A stretch of DNA of 64,000 nucleotides. It comes from Fortiea contorta PCC 7126 (GTDB lineage: Bacteria > Cyanobacteriota > Cyanobacteriia > Cyanobacteriales > Nostocaceae). The first letter of the stretch is position 1. Every line of letters begins with the position of its first letter. A program made the position numbers and the translations under genes. Shown here one piece after another: positions 15,023 through 24,994 of the stretch. Location of the stretch: positions 5,144,104-5,208,103 of the forward strand of contig NZ_KB235930.1 in NCBI RefSeq assembly GCF_000332295.1, read 5' to 3'. The notes beneath the pieces are model-generated. The model ran no database searches. It worked only from the letters and a program-made list of their open reading frames with translations, and was not told the origin of the DNA.

Positions 15023-16579
15023 GTGTCAAAATATACTGCTATCACCTTTGCTCCGGTGCAAGGATTTATCGAAAAGTCGCGTAAATTAAGAGATTTATAC
15101 GGAGCATCCCTAATTCTCTCCTACTTAAGTCAACGCTTAGTGTTAGAAGCTGCAAAAACCACAACAGTAATTTCCCCAGCCAGCATTAGCTTACAAAAAG
15201 GAATGCCAAATCGCCTCCTGCTCCAAGGAGAATTTTCCCAACACCAAGCAGAAACAACCTTACTGTCTGCGTGGAAAGGAATCTTACAAACAAGTCGCGT
15301 CTGGATAGAAAAGAAATTACCAAACGACACCTACCACTGGGAAAGAGAGTGGACAAACTGGGGAAACCACACCTGGGAAATCTTTTCGGGAAGGGGTGAG
15401 AGCATTTCTGCAGCGATGGATGATTTAGAAACCCGCAAACTTTCCCGTGGATGGACAGCGATTAACTGGATTGGCGAGAGTTCCAGTCTCACGGGTACCG
15501 ATGGAATTGCGTTTCCCGGATTAGGAGGAGAAGAGAGAAATCCTCGAAATCGCCAGTGGAGTGTAGAAAAAAAAGATATCAAAAACTTTTATAAACACCT
15601 CGCTTGTGCATTAGAAAATCTTCCCCAAGAAGCAGAACCCGAAGGAAAATTTTTTGCACTCCATGAAAAATTAAGCATTCCCGAATTAGTTAAACGTCTA
15701 GTCACCCTTCCAGAAATCGCCAAAGATTTAGGGATGGATAAACTAGAAAGTTTCAGCGAAATTTATCGAGGCCCAGAAACCAAAAATGAGGAAGGTAAAG
15801 GACGTTGGACGGGTTGGTTTATGGGAGATGGTGACGAAGTAGGGAAACATTTAAAGAAATTAGCAGTTTTAGAAAATGGTGATGACGAACTCAAAAAATT
15901 TAGTCAAGCCATGCGTAACTGGGGAAAAGACTTTAACAGAGACTTTCCCAGAGAAATCGGTCGAATAGTTTATGCAGGTGGTGACGATTTTTTAGGAGTG
16001 ATTTATAGTGAAAAAGACCGAGAACCAATTACAGCCAAACAAGCCTTTGCATGGTTAAGCAAATTACCTCAAGAATGGCAAAAACATGACCAAAAAATCG
16101 GCTTAAGTGTTGGCTTTGTCTGGGCTGGTTCTAGCGTTCCCCAAAGAGATATTTTAAAACATTGTCGTGAAGCCGAGAAACTAGCCAAAGCTTCAGGACG
16201 CGGAAGAATCACCATCAGAATAGTCTTTAATAGTGGTCAATATGTGCAGTGGACTTGTCCTTGGGATTATTTAGATATCTTAAACAAATATCAAGACAGA
16301 GAACACCAAGCAAATTGGAGTCATGTATATCAAGATTTAGCGCAATTGCAAGCCCGGCGCGCTTTTAATTCTGACAAAAAAACATTTGATGAAAAATTCG
16401 TTATTCAATTCTTTGATATTTACTTTCCTGGCGAAGGTAAAGAATTACAAAATGATGAAAATGCCAAACGTATCGTAGGTTTTAGCGATGAAGATGATAT
16501 TTTTGACAAAAGCAAAGCCAAAATCGAATGGATAAACAACTTAATTAAAGTAGGCTGGCATTTATGTTCAAATACCTAA
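15023..16579 (+). CDS. cmr2: Type III-B Cas10 (Cmr2), HD domain absent, cyclase motif present
   Basis: 518 residues from a GTG start with AAGGA about 10 nt upstream. The chain opens directly with the first palm domain (TAITFAPVQGFIEKSRKLRD, residues 5-24). The N-terminal HD nuclease domain of long Cmr2 proteins is therefore missing. The cyclase motif is intact: YAGGDDFLGV with GGDD at residues 319-322. The second helical/palm region follows (LSVGFVWAGSSVPQRDILKH, CREAEKLAKASGRGR). Expected activity is synthesis of cyclic oligoadenylate from ATP when the complex binds target RNA, with no ssDNA cleavage by HD. It overlaps cmr3 by 16 bp. The CARF-HEPN gene downstream is the natural receiver of the signal. 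Confidence 0.92.
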   Translation: MSKYTAITFAPVQGFIEKSRKLRDLYGASLILSYLSQRLVLEAAKTTTVISPASISLQKGMPNRLLLQGEFSQHQAETTLLSAWKGILQTSRVWIEKKLPNDTYHWEREWTNWGNHTWEIFSGRGESISAAMDDLETRKLSRGWTAINWIGESSSLTGTDGIAFPGLGGEERNPRNRQWSVEKKDIKNFYKHLACALENLPQEAEPEGKFFALHEKLSIPELVKRLVTLPEIAKDLGMDKLESFSEIYRGPETKNEEGKGRWTGWFMGDGDEVGKHLKKLAVLENGDDELKKFSQAMRNWGKDFNRDFPREIGRIVYAGGDDFLGVIYSEKDREPITAKQAFAWLSKLPQEWQKHDQKIGLSVGFVWAGSSVPQRDILKHCREAEKLAKASGRGRITIRIVFNSGQYVQWTCPWDYLDILNKYQDREHQANWSHVYQDLAQLQARRAFNSDKKTFDEKFVIQFFDIYFPGEGKELQNDENAKRIVGFSDEDDIFDKSKAKIEWINNLIKVGWHLCSNT

Positions 16580-17556
16580 TCACAATTAATCCTTTAGGAT
16601 TGATGTATGGAAGTGCAGGCGCATTTCTTTCACCAGATAATCTAGTCGGACTTTCAGGCTACAAATTTCCACCAGAAGCCGCAACATTATCAGGTTTAAT
16701 GTTTAGCGTTAACAAAATAACCAAAAATTTTCCTCAAAATGAATTAAGTGCTAATCTATTTGTAGCCGGCCCTTTCTGGGCAGAAATAAGAGAAAAGCAA
16801 TACTTTTATGTTCCCATTCCTTGGCAGAAAATTATTGCCAAAAAAGCAGTAGATGAATGGCAATTAAAAGATGGTCAATGGGAATTAGAAAATAAAAGCG
16901 AGAAACTAGAACCAGATTATCGCTGGCAAAAAATAGATTCTTGGGGAATTCCAGCTAAAGTAATCAGAAATAATAAATATACATCTGTATCAGATAATCC
17001 TTGGAAAACTATTTCCTTTCTCCACCCCAAAATTAAAAATTCAGAACGTTGTGTAGAAAAAGCTGACGGACTCTTTCTCGAAAACTCCGTGCAAATGTCA
17101 GACAACACCTGCTTAGTTTATCTCTCAACTCATCCCCTAGAAAATGGCTGGTATCGCTTCGGTGGTGAAAATCATATTGTGGAAATTGAATGTGAGGAGA
17201 TAACAAATAAAAAATTTTTAAACCTACTAAATCAACCAATCAAACGCACCTTCGCCTTAATCACACCCGCTGTTTGGGGTTCTAACCGCTTCTCTCATCG
17301 CTATCCCCAACACGAAAACTTTCCCCAAACAATAGAAATGCTCACAGATAAACCCATATCTTACCGTTATCGCGCCAAAGGAAACTTAGGAAGAGGACGT
17401 TACGCCGTTCCCGCTGGTAGCGTTTATGTACTCAACGAACCATTAAATAAAACTTGGTGGGAATGGGATGAAGCATGGTTTCCCAAAGAAGGTTATAGCC
17501 TCAAACGTGTAGGATGCGGTCTATGTTTACCAATAGAAATTAAAGGAGTCGCCTAA
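16564..17556 (+). CDS. cmr3: Type III-B Cmr3 (Cas5-group RAMP)
   Basis: 330 residues. N-terminal RAMP strand FKYLITINPLGLMYGSAGAF, then FPPEAATLSGLM typical of Cmr3. The C-terminal half has GRGRYAVPAGSVYVL, the Gly-rich loop and conserved AVPAGSVY segment of the family. Cmr3 pairs with Cas10 and holds the 5' handle of the crRNA at the base of the complex. The start lies inside the 3' end of cmr2, and cmr4 begins 2 bp after the stop, so the three are translationally linked. No disruption seen. Confidence 0.88.
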   Translation: MFKYLITINPLGLMYGSAGAFLSPDNLVGLSGYKFPPEAATLSGLMFSVNKITKNFPQNELSANLFVAGPFWAEIREKQYFYVPIPWQKIIAKKAVDEWQLKDGQWELENKSEKLEPDYRWQKIDSWGIPAKVIRNNKYTSVSDNPWKTISFLHPKIKNSERCVEKADGLFLENSVQMSDNTCLVYLSTHPLENGWYRFGGENHIVEIECEEITNKKFLNLLNQPIKRTFALITPAVWGSNRFSHRYPQHENFPQTIEMLTDKPISYRYRAKGNLGRGRYAVPAGSVYVLNEPLNKTWWEWDEAWFPKEGYSLKRVGCGLCLPIEIKGVA

Positions 17557-17558
17557 CA

Positions 17559-18395
17559 ATGTACAAAAAAGCTTATGGCATTATTGAAACCTTAGCACCA
17601 TTGCACGTCGGTGCAACCGCCGGCGAAGAAAGCGGAAATTTAAACCTGATTTTTCGTGACCAATTTACCCAAACAGGAATCCTTCCTGGTAGTTCAATTC
17701 GCGGTCGCTTGCGTTCAGAAATGCGTTTATTAGATGGAGAACAAACAGCAAATTATTGGTATGGTAACGAAGCAGGTTCAGAACAATCAGAAACAAACAA
17801 CGAATCCATCATCAAATTTGAATACGCTTCCATACTTTGGCTACCCGTATTTTGTCCCGGTCAACCCATAGTTTGGGTAACAAGTCCGCGCCTACTACAA
17901 CGCTATCAAAGAATCGCCGGTGACAGCATCAAAATTCAAGATAAATATCTCAAACAAATAGAAATACCAGACCCATACACAGGTTCCACAAACTTAAAAG
18001 CACGAGAATCACAAAGTAAAAAAACCCTATTTTTCAACCTAGGATTTTTAACCATCAACCAAACCACAGACCTATCCCCGTGGTTCCCCTCCCAAAAACA
18101 AAAACCAGCAGTAATAGTAGAAGACAGCGATATAGCCATGATTCACGACATGGCATTATATCGCCAAAGCCGCGTCCGTTTAAAACTCGACCAAAAAATA
18201 GTTGATGGTGGCGGATTCTTCAACACCGAAGCCCTACCAGAAGGAACCATCTTAGTCTTCCCCATCGCCATCAAAGACGATAAATCAGGGAAAAAATGGC
18301 AACCATTCAACAACACCCAAACCGCAGACATTTACCTAGGCGGCTTAGAATCCATCGGCTTCGGACACTGCAATTTAACCTTAAACGAAGTATGA
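17559..18395 (+). CDS. cmr4: Type III-B Cmr4 (Cas7 backbone), Asn at the usual catalytic Asp
   Basis: 278 residues. The N-terminus carries the RAMP pattern HVGATAGEESGNLNLIFRDQ followed by ILPGSSIRGRLRSEMR, the crRNA-binding segment. The C-terminus has the Gly-rich loop YLGGLESIGFGHCNL. In well-studied Cmr4 the segment aligned with GNLNLIFRD carries the Asp that cuts target RNA. Here that position appears to be Asn29, with Asp34 five residues later. Slicing may be weak or use another residue; the alignment is by eye. Cmr4 forms the helical backbone on the crRNA. The operon is interrupted by a fold-back repeat just after this gene. Confidence 0.88.
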   Translation: MYKKAYGIIETLAPLHVGATAGEESGNLNLIFRDQFTQTGILPGSSIRGRLRSEMRLLDGEQTANYWYGNEAGSEQSETNNESIIKFEYASILWLPVFCPGQPIVWVTSPRLLQRYQRIAGDSIKIQDKYLKQIEIPDPYTGSTNLKARESQSKKTLFFNLGFLTINQTTDLSPWFPSQKQKPAVIVEDSDIAMIHDMALYRQSRVRLKLDQKIVDGGGFFNTEALPEGTILVFPIAIKDDKSGKKWQPFNNTQTADIYLGGLESIGFGHCNLTLNEV

Positions 18396-18472
18396 AAGGG
18401 AACAGGGAACAGTAGCCCGGATATGGTGGACTACTCATACCAATCCGCGTTGTGTATGTAATTAAGATTTTG

Positions 18473-18788
18473 GTAGGGGCGAACGGTTGTTCGCCCTTGT
18501 GCGAGGTTCAATGTTACGTTTTAAATTGCGGTTTGGTATTAAATGGAGTGTAAAAAAATGTTGGGTTTCGTCCAAGAACCCAGCCTACAAATCTCAGGGT
18601 GAACAACACAAATCTCAGGGCGAACAACACAAATCTCAGGGCGAACAACACAAATCTCAGGGCGAACAACACAAATCTCAGGGCGAACAACACAAATCTC
18701 AGGGCGAACAACACAAATCTCAGGGCGAACAACACAAATCTCAGGGCGAACAACACAAATCTCAGGGCGAACAACCGTTCGCCCCTAC
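18473..18788. repeat. Fold-back element with nine 21-bp tandem repeats inside the cmr operon
   Basis: Perfect 24-bp inverted repeats at 18473-18496 (starting GTAGGGGCGAACGG) and 18765-18788 (ending CCGTTCGCCCCTAC) bound the element. Inside are nine 21-bp units at 18589-18777, each beginning AAATCTCAGGG and containing the GCGAACAAC half of the terminal repeat; the first and last units are variants. The left border also sits in a second, TACCAA-type repeat. Both strands are open across the units only because the unit is 21 bp. It separates cmr4 and cmr5 by 448 bp in an otherwise tight operon. Confidence 0.85.
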
Positions 18789-18843
18789 GGTAAATTCCTC
18801 TCTGCGCCTTTGCGTGAAAAAATTTCTTTATTCTGATTTATTT

Positions 18844-19257
18844 ATGACCTGGAAATCCTACGACCTAGACCAAAAAGCACAACACCTAATCCTCAAACAC
18901 CGCGACCAAAAAGGTGTCATCGGTCAATCCCACAAAATGCGAATAACCGTAGCTTACGGCTTAGAAAGATTTTGGGGAGAACAACTACGCCTTTTAGAAA
19001 AAGAACCAGCCAAAGGCGAATATTGGCGAGATACCTGGAAAAGCTTCGTCAAAATCATGCAAGAAGCAGGAATTAAACTTCCCCAAGAAGATGTTAACCG
19101 TAATAACACACCCCAAATTCAACAATTCGCCGCCAAATTATGGGAACTTCCCATTGAAGACCAAAGAATTTGTTTAGCCGTTCTCACACAATTCTGCGAC
19201 AGCTTAGTGTGGTGGACTCAACGCTATAAAAAGTCAGGAGTTGGTGATGACGAATAG
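18844..19257 (+). CDS. cmr5: Type III-B Cmr5 (Cas11 small subunit)
   Basis: 137 residues from ATG 18844 (MTWKSYDLDQKAQHLILKHR). Upstream in-frame codons come from the repeat element and should not be included. The all-helical sequence, with KMRITVAYGLERFWGEQLRL and ICLAVLTQFCDSLVWWTQRY, fits the small subunit that lines the target-RNA groove. Its 3' end overlaps the start of the next gene. The distance from cmr4 means translation must start afresh after the repeat block, or transcription restarts there. Confidence 0.8.
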   Translation: MTWKSYDLDQKAQHLILKHRDQKGVIGQSHKMRITVAYGLERFWGEQLRLLEKEPAKGEYWRDTWKSFVKIMQEAGIKLPQEDVNRNNTPQIQQFAAKLWELPIEDQRICLAVLTQFCDSLVWWTQRYKKSGVGDDE

Positions 19258-20857
19258 TAACGAAGTCCCCTTAATGTTTCAAGCGCAAATCTCCGGACGC
19301 GGACAAATTCAATTTATCAGAAATCCCGAACAATCTGAGAGATGGGTTGATGAATGGGTAGAAGGTGCTGCGATTGACGCGCCCAAATTTAGCAGCAACG
19401 TGCAAACAAAAGAATATCAAATAACTTGGCGCTTCATTTCCAACAGCGGACAAGACGAAGACATCATCCGTCCAGTTATCGCCGCTAAAGGATTTCCCTT
19501 TTATCCAGGCGCAAGTATGAAAGGCGCATTTCTCCGCGCTTGTACTCCAGAACAACGCGAAAAATATTGCGGTGGAAAACTAACCAACAACGATACTAAA
19601 CCGGGAATACTTCGCTTTCATGGCGGTTATCCCCAAGACGCAACTTGGGTTGAACAACAATTAATTGATGTAGTGCATCCTCAAGAAAAATGGCAAGTTA
19701 AAGATAACAGTAGCCACGCAGCTTTTCTGCAGATTTCTCTTTATCAACCTACCTTAGTATTTGGCATTTCCAGCACTAAAAAATTAGACCCAAGTGAATG
19801 GGAAATTATCTGGAATATTTGGAATAAAGCCATAGAAAAAGGTATCGGTTCTAGAGTTAGTGCAGGTTACGGTCAACCCATTAACCACCCGGAAACAAAG
19901 CTAATAACAGTTAACTTAAAAGGACAAGGATTAGCATCACAACTAATCGATAAAACAGGCGAATTCCGTCCCAATATATTTAAAGCCGCCTTACGCGGTC
20001 ACACTCTGCGGTTATTTAGCGGCGTCACTGACGAAAACACAGCCGAAGCATTAACTAGAGAACTTTGGGGAGGATTCGCTGGTAAAAACGGCGCTGTCGT
20101 GGGACAGTTAGGAATTTCGTTTAATGCCGTAGATTTGGAGATGGGTGAATATAGATATGGTAGAAATACCATGCCCACTTATGAATTAAACGCAGGAACT
20201 CTCAACATTCTCTGCATGGATAATCCCTCAAAAGAATACAAAAAAGAATTAAAAACATTAGCAACATTAATTCTCAGATTTTCTCTGCTGCTTGGTGGTT
20301 TTGGTAAATCATGGCGACGCATCGACCACCGCATCTTTTTTAAAGACTATTTAGAAGATAATAAACCAATGATAGGTTCTCATTGGCAATTCACGCAGCA
20401 ATCAAATCCATACTATTTCCCAGTAAATAAAATCGAGCATATTACAAATATCCTCAACGATGTTCAGAAAACTGTCAACAAATGGCTGCAATTAAAAGGT
20501 AAAACTTCAACTCAACAACTAAGTTCCTGGCGCGAATCATTTCATCCGCAAAAAGTTCAAGTTTGGGGACGCTTTGCAGAAGATGAAGAAGATAGTCTAG
20601 CTGTGAGATGGTTCCATGGTAGTTACCAAGGAGTCAAATCAATTAAAGGTTCAAGTCTCACAGGTAAAATTGGTCAAATTGGTAGAATTTGGCATCGGAT
20701 GTATCCGCATTACACAATCAAAGATGGTGAAATGAAACGTCAGGGAAGAAGATATGTAGAGTTACTGACGATTTTTCCTGATAAAAAAGATGAGAGAACA
20801 AGAGAGTTTTTAAACTTTTTACCAACTAGCAACTTTACCAAACTTTGGGGAGAATAA
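19247..20857 (+). CDS. Cmr6-Cmr1 fusion protein (two RAMP domains)
   Basis: 536 residues from ATG 19247, chosen because AGGAG lies 6 nt upstream; TTG 19241 is an in-frame alternative. Domain 1 (about 1-225) is Cmr6-like: FYPGASMKGAFLRACTPEQ and the Gly-rich loop KGIGSRVSAGYGQP. Domain 2 (about 226-536) is Cmr1-like: FRPNIFKAALRGHTLRLFSG and LLLGGFGKSWRRIDH. Such single proteins replace separate Cmr6 and Cmr1 in variant cyanobacterial III-B systems. It caps the 3' end of the crRNA filament. Overlaps cmr5 and is followed 3 bp later by the effector nuclease. Confidence 0.85.
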   Translation: MTNSNEVPLMFQAQISGRGQIQFIRNPEQSERWVDEWVEGAAIDAPKFSSNVQTKEYQITWRFISNSGQDEDIIRPVIAAKGFPFYPGASMKGAFLRACTPEQREKYCGGKLTNNDTKPGILRFHGGYPQDATWVEQQLIDVVHPQEKWQVKDNSSHAAFLQISLYQPTLVFGISSTKKLDPSEWEIIWNIWNKAIEKGIGSRVSAGYGQPINHPETKLITVNLKGQGLASQLIDKTGEFRPNIFKAALRGHTLRLFSGVTDENTAEALTRELWGGFAGKNGAVVGQLGISFNAVDLEMGEYRYGRNTMPTYELNAGTLNILCMDNPSKEYKKELKTLATLILRFSLLLGGFGKSWRRIDHRIFFKDYLEDNKPMIGSHWQFTQQSNPYYFPVNKIEHITNILNDVQKTVNKWLQLKGKTSTQQLSSWRESFHPQKVQVWGRFAEDEEDSLAVRWFHGSYQGVKSIKGSSLTGKIGQIGRIWHRMYPHYTIKDGEMKRQGRRYVELLTIFPDKKDERTREFLNFLPTSNFTKLWGE

Positions 20858-20860
20858 ATT

Positions 20861-22468
20861 ATGAATATGTGGATTGTCACAACAGGTACTAGTGATGTTA
20901 TCCTCAAGCGTAATAAAAATTGGAGCAAATTTTACGGCGAAGTTCATAGCGATTTAGAATGCACAGGATTCGCTTCACCTGTTCAAATAGATCCTTTTCA
21001 TAAAGATGCTGGATACAATGTCCCTGCTAGAGTTTTAGGCTTAGTGTATGGAAATCATCCTGATGATAGCAAGTTAGATTTAGAATTTCCATTGCTTGAT
21101 ACTTACTGCAAATATTTTCAGGAAGAAAACATCGAGCCAGAAAAAATTATCATTCTGCTCACAGACCAAACTCAAATATTTGATGAATCACAAAGAATAT
21201 ATGAAAAATGTCCCTATTGGCAAGATACCTGCACACTTCAGCCTCTATTTGAATGGTATTTTCAAGATAAGTTTAACTATCAGCCAAAATTTTTAATTTT
21301 AACGCCAACAAAAATAGGTAAAGGTATAGATAACTGGAATGAAACCCTTGATTTACTCAAAGAAACATTATCCGATTTAGATGATAACCAATCAAAAGTA
21401 TACGTGAGCCACCAAGCGGGAACACCTGCAATATCTTCCGCTGTGCAATTTGTCAGCTTGGGTAGATTTAAAAAAGTTGAGTTTTTAGTTAGTAATGAAT
21501 ATTTTGATGAAAATTATCAAAAAAATTCAAAAGCTGAATCTATCAACAGTTCCAACTATTGGCGCGGGATGCAAATTCAAAAAGCCAAGCAGTTAATTAA
21601 TCAAGGATTACCAGCAGCAGCTAAGGAAATATTAACAGGGATAGTTAATGAACAAACAATAAAAGAATTAAATGAAATGGTTGATTTATTTAATATCAAG
21701 ACCTCTTTAGTTAAAGGTCAAGAATTTGAAGTTAAATCAGCAGTTAGTAGAATTGTTACCGCCCTTGATTTGGTGGAAATATTTTTTAAACAAGAAAACT
21801 ATATTCAGGGAGTAGCTATTCTGAATGCAATGCAAGAGACTTTTTTGAAAACTGCAATTATTTCTCAAACTAAAAAGATTAACAATTACTCTATCCAATT
21901 ATCAAATATTGTAGGCTGGGATAGATTCGGGTTGTTTATTAAGCCTCAAAACGAGATTAGAAAGTCGCTAAACCAGCAAGACCCTTTAGATATTTTAAAT
22001 CTATTAAAATTTCCTAGTCATAATCTCCGCGATTCTGATCTGCAATACTGGCAAAAATACCAAAATCAAAAAGATAAGTTTAAATTGAATAATAGCACGC
22101 AGTTTAAATGGCTATGCGAACTCAGACAGGATTTTAAAGCCTGGGAAGCGTTGAAATGGTCATGTGAATATAAAAGAACAACAGAAGACGACCTCCGCAA
22201 TCAGTTATTACATAATTTGTTAGGTGTAAATCAGCAAGAAGTGCGTGATTATCTATTGGGATATAACAATGATGCAATAAAACAGTTTTTGGGAAATATC
22301 AAACAGTTAAATAATGAGGTAGATGAAGCTTATCTGCAAGGTGTCAAGTTACCTTTATTAAAAGCATTAAAACTTTTTGGTTTATGGAAAGAAGAAACAA
22401 GTGACAATAAATTAGAGAGTAAACTCAAAGAAATAGCAGATTCTCTGGACAAAACCCCAGATAGCTGA
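20861..22468 (+). CDS. CARF-HEPN ribonuclease, Csm6/Csx1-like
   Basis: 535 residues. The N-terminal CARF (Rossmann-like) domain has the first strand MWIVTTGTSDVILKRN and a later ligand-loop-like motif VSHQAGTPAISSAVQFVSLG (about residues 185-205). The C-terminal HEPN domain has the RxxxxH ribonuclease motif RNQLLH at Arg446-His451. Cyclic oligoadenylate made by Cas10 should bind the CARF domain and switch on nonspecific RNA cleavage. It starts 3 bp after the Cmr6-Cmr1 gene, so it is part of the operon. A central helical linker (about 215-430) separates the domains. Confidence 0.9.
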   Translation: MNMWIVTTGTSDVILKRNKNWSKFYGEVHSDLECTGFASPVQIDPFHKDAGYNVPARVLGLVYGNHPDDSKLDLEFPLLDTYCKYFQEENIEPEKIIILLTDQTQIFDESQRIYEKCPYWQDTCTLQPLFEWYFQDKFNYQPKFLILTPTKIGKGIDNWNETLDLLKETLSDLDDNQSKVYVSHQAGTPAISSAVQFVSLGRFKKVEFLVSNEYFDENYQKNSKAESINSSNYWRGMQIQKAKQLINQGLPAAAKEILTGIVNEQTIKELNEMVDLFNIKTSLVKGQEFEVKSAVSRIVTALDLVEIFFKQENYIQGVAILNAMQETFLKTAIISQTKKINNYSIQLSNIVGWDRFGLFIKPQNEIRKSLNQQDPLDILNLLKFPSHNLRDSDLQYWQKYQNQKDKFKLNNSTQFKWLCELRQDFKAWEALKWSCEYKRTTEDDLRNQLLHNLLGVNQQEVRDYLLGYNNDAIKQFLGNIKQLNNEVDEAYLQGVKLPLLKALKLFGLWKEETSDNKLESKLKEIADSLDKTPDS

Positions 22469-22562
22469 CTTGAGCGATGAAAGAGCCTATCAAACTCGAA
22501 ACATATTTTCTTGTATAAGTCAAGTATCAAGCTAGACAATTATCATAGAAAACATCGTGGCA

Positions 22563-22830
22563 ATGCAGATTGAGAACCACCAGAGAGTAGAGAGAGCGAT
22601 CGCACCATTAATCGCTAATTTTTCCCTAATAAATCTAGGCTTTATCCCTTCTCAAGACGGCAAACACCACTTTAATATTACGGTTCACCCCAATCGCACA
22701 AAGTATTAATTCTCATACATTAGACGAAGTGCAAGCTAATCAATCCCATGAGCCAACTAAATACATTTTTAAGATTAACCGTCCTCAGCAAGGTTCGGGA
22801 AACCCTCCTTCATGGACAGGCTACAACTGA
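22563..22830 (+). pseudogene. Broken small gene of unknown family
   Basis: ATG 22563 opens 48 codons (MQIENHQRVERAIAPLIANF..., SQDGKHHFNITVHPNR) ending at TAA 22707. In the +1 frame, coding-like sequence continues (ANQSHEPTKYIFKINRPQQG..., WTGYN) to 22830. It looks like one short protein of about 88 residues with a frameshift. No family recognised. The remaining 160 bp before dnaK show no gene. Confidence 0.4.
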
Positions 22831-22991
22831 GCTTCAGTATATATATCAGCATAGACTGGGGTTTTAACTCCAGGAAAACCAGATCACAGGTATTCATGCT
22901 GAACTAGCTGATAATTTCCCCAGTTGGTTCAAAATTTAGTCCCTTATACTCTCATTCATTCATTTGTAGTTATACGGAGCCAGCGCTGAAA

Positions 22992-24899
22992 ATGGCAAAA
23001 GTAGTTGGAATTGACTTAGGAACAACAAATTCTTGCGTAGCAGTCATGGAAGGTGGTAAACCCACGGTTATTGCTAACGCAGAAGGCTTTCGGACAACCC
23101 CATCGGTGGTAGCATTTGCCAAAAATGGCGATCGCTTAGTCGGTCAAATCGCCAAACGCCAAGCGGTGATGAACCCCGAAAATACTTTCTATTCAGTCAA
23201 ACGCTTCATCGGTCGTCGCTACGACGAAGTGACAAAAGAAGCCACTGAAGTTTCTTACAAAGTAGTCAGCAGCAACGGTAGCGTCAAGCTAGAATCCAGC
23301 AACGGTGGTAAACCCTTCGCTCCCGAAGAAATTTCTGCTCAAGTCCTCCGCAAACTTGTCGAAGACGCCAGCAAATACCTCGGCGAAACCGTCACCCAAG
23401 CTGTAATCACCGTCCCCGCTTACTTCAACGACTCCCAACGCCAAGCAACTAAAGACGCTGGAAAAATTGCTGGAATTGAAGTCCTGCGGATTATCAACGA
23501 ACCTACCGCTGCTTCCCTGGCTTATGGCTTCGACAAAAAGAGCAACGAAACCATTCTCGTGTTTGACTTGGGTGGTGGAACCTTCGACGTCTCCATCCTG
23601 GAAGTAGGCGATGGCGTATTTGAAGTACTAGCTACCTCCGGTGATACCCACCTCGGCGGTGACGACTTCGATAAAAAAATTGTGGACTTCCTCGCTGAAA
23701 AGTTCAAAAAAGACGAAGGAATCGACCTCCGCAAAGACAAACAAGCTTTACAGCGTCTCACCGAAGCCGCAGAAAAAGCCAAAATTGAACTATCCAGCGT
23801 CACCCAAGCAGAAATCAACCTCCCATTCATCACAGCGACCCAAGACGGGCCGAAGCACCTGGATACAACCCTGACCCGCGCTACATTTGAAGAACTTTGT
23901 TCTGACCTCATCGACCGTTCTCGCGTCCCTGTAGAAAACGCTCTCCGTGATGCCAAACTCAGCAAAGGCGATATCGATGAAGTAGTATTAGTCGGTGGTT
24001 CCACCCGGATTCCCGCAGTTCAACAGCTAGTTAAGCAGTTACTCGGTAAAGATCCTAACCAAAGCGTTAACCCTGATGAAGTGGTTGCAGTTGGTGCCGC
24101 TATTCAAGCAGGTGTACTAGCTGGTGATGTCACAGGTATCTTGTTGTTAGACGTGTCACCTCTGTCCTTGGGTGTCGAAACCCTCGGCGGCGTCATGACC
24201 AAAATTATCCCTCGCAACACCACCATCCCCACCAAAAAATCCGAAGTCTTTTCTACCGCTGTAGACGGACAAACCAACGTGGAAATTCACGTCCTCCAAG
24301 GAGAGCGGGAATTCTCCAACGACAACAAGAGCTTGGGAACCTTCCGCCTTGATGGAATTCCCCCAGCACCACGCGGTGTCCCCCAAATTGAAGTTACCTT
24401 CGACATCGACGCTAACGGTATCCTCAACGTCACCGCCAAAGATAAAGGTACTGGTAAAGAACAGTCCATCAGCATCACCGGCGCTTCCACCTTGGATAAA
24501 TCTGACGTTGACCGCATGGTCAGAGAAGCCGAACAAAACGCCAACGCCGACAAAGAACGGCGGGAAAAAATTGAACGCAAGAACCAAGCCGACTCCTTAG
24601 CTTACCAAGCTGAGAAGCAACTGCAAGAATTGGGCGATAAAGTCCCCGAAGCCGACAAAACCAAAGTTGAAGGTTTGGTGAAAGAACTGCGTGACGCCGT
24701 GACAAAAGAAGATGATGAGCAAATCAAAAAGCTCACCCCAGAACTGCAACAAGCTCTGTTCGCCGTTGGTAGCAACATCTATCAACAAGCAGGCGGCGCG
24801 GCTCCCGGTGCGGCTCCTGGCGACGGTGGTCAAACACCTCCTTCCTCCGGTAGCAGCGGTGATGATGTAATTGACGCAGATTTCACAGAAAGCAAATAG
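22992..24899 (+). CDS. dnaK: Molecular chaperone DnaK (Hsp70)
   Basis: 635 residues. The ATPase domain has the phosphate-1 loop [18 protein letters not shown], connect/phosphate-2 ([18 protein letters not shown]) and the adenosine motif [13 protein letters not shown]. The substrate-binding domain has [16 protein letters not shown] (linker) and the helical lid. The C-terminus ends with a Gly/Ala-rich stretch and [12 protein letters not shown], close to the EEVD-like ends of bacterial DnaK. It folds nascent and stress-damaged proteins with DnaJ and GrpE, neither of which is in the window. It is of the type of the main cyanobacterial DnaK2. Intact, monocistronic. Confidence 0.96.
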   Translation: MAKVVGIDLGTTNSCVAVMEGGKPTVIANAEGFRTTPSVVAFAKNGDRLVGQIAKRQAVMNPENTFYSVKRFIGRRYDEVTKEATEVSYKVVSSNGSVKLESSNGGKPFAPEEISAQVLRKLVEDASKYLGETVTQAVITVPAYFNDSQRQATKDAGKIAGIEVLRIINEPTAASLAYGFDKKSNETILVFDLGGGTFDVSILEVGDGVFEVLATSGDTHLGGDDFDKKIVDFLAEKFKKDEGIDLRKDKQALQRLTEAAEKAKIELSSVTQAEINLPFITATQDGPKHLDTTLTRATFEELCSDLIDRSRVPVENALRDAKLSKGDIDEVVLVGGSTRIPAVQQLVKQLLGKDPNQSVNPDEVVAVGAAIQAGVLAGDVTGILLLDVSPLSLGVETLGGVMTKIIPRNTTIPTKKSEVFSTAVDGQTNVEIHVLQGEREFSNDNKSLGTFRLDGIPPAPRGVPQIEVTFDIDANGILNVTAKDKGTGKEQSISITGASTLDKSDVDRMVREAEQNANADKERREKIERKNQADSLAYQAEKQLQELGDKVPEADKTKVEGLVKELRDAVTKEDDEQIKKLTPELQQALFAVGSNIYQQAGGAAPGAAPGDGGQTPPSSGSSGDDVIDADFTESK

Positions 24900-24994
24900 T
24901 TTGTTGCTGTGAATTATCTGAGTCTGCTAATTAATTCGTAATTCGTAATTCGTAATTCCTGATTAACTTTGAAATTGCGAATTGCGAATTACGC

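Noticed and set aside
18487..18840. Open frames with KSQGEQH, NTNLRAN and FALRFVL repeats
   Set aside because: Produced by the 21-bp tandem repeat in three frames. The cmr5 start is at 18844.
23522..24833. Minus-strand open frames within dnaK
   Set aside because: Antisense shadows of a highly conserved gene.
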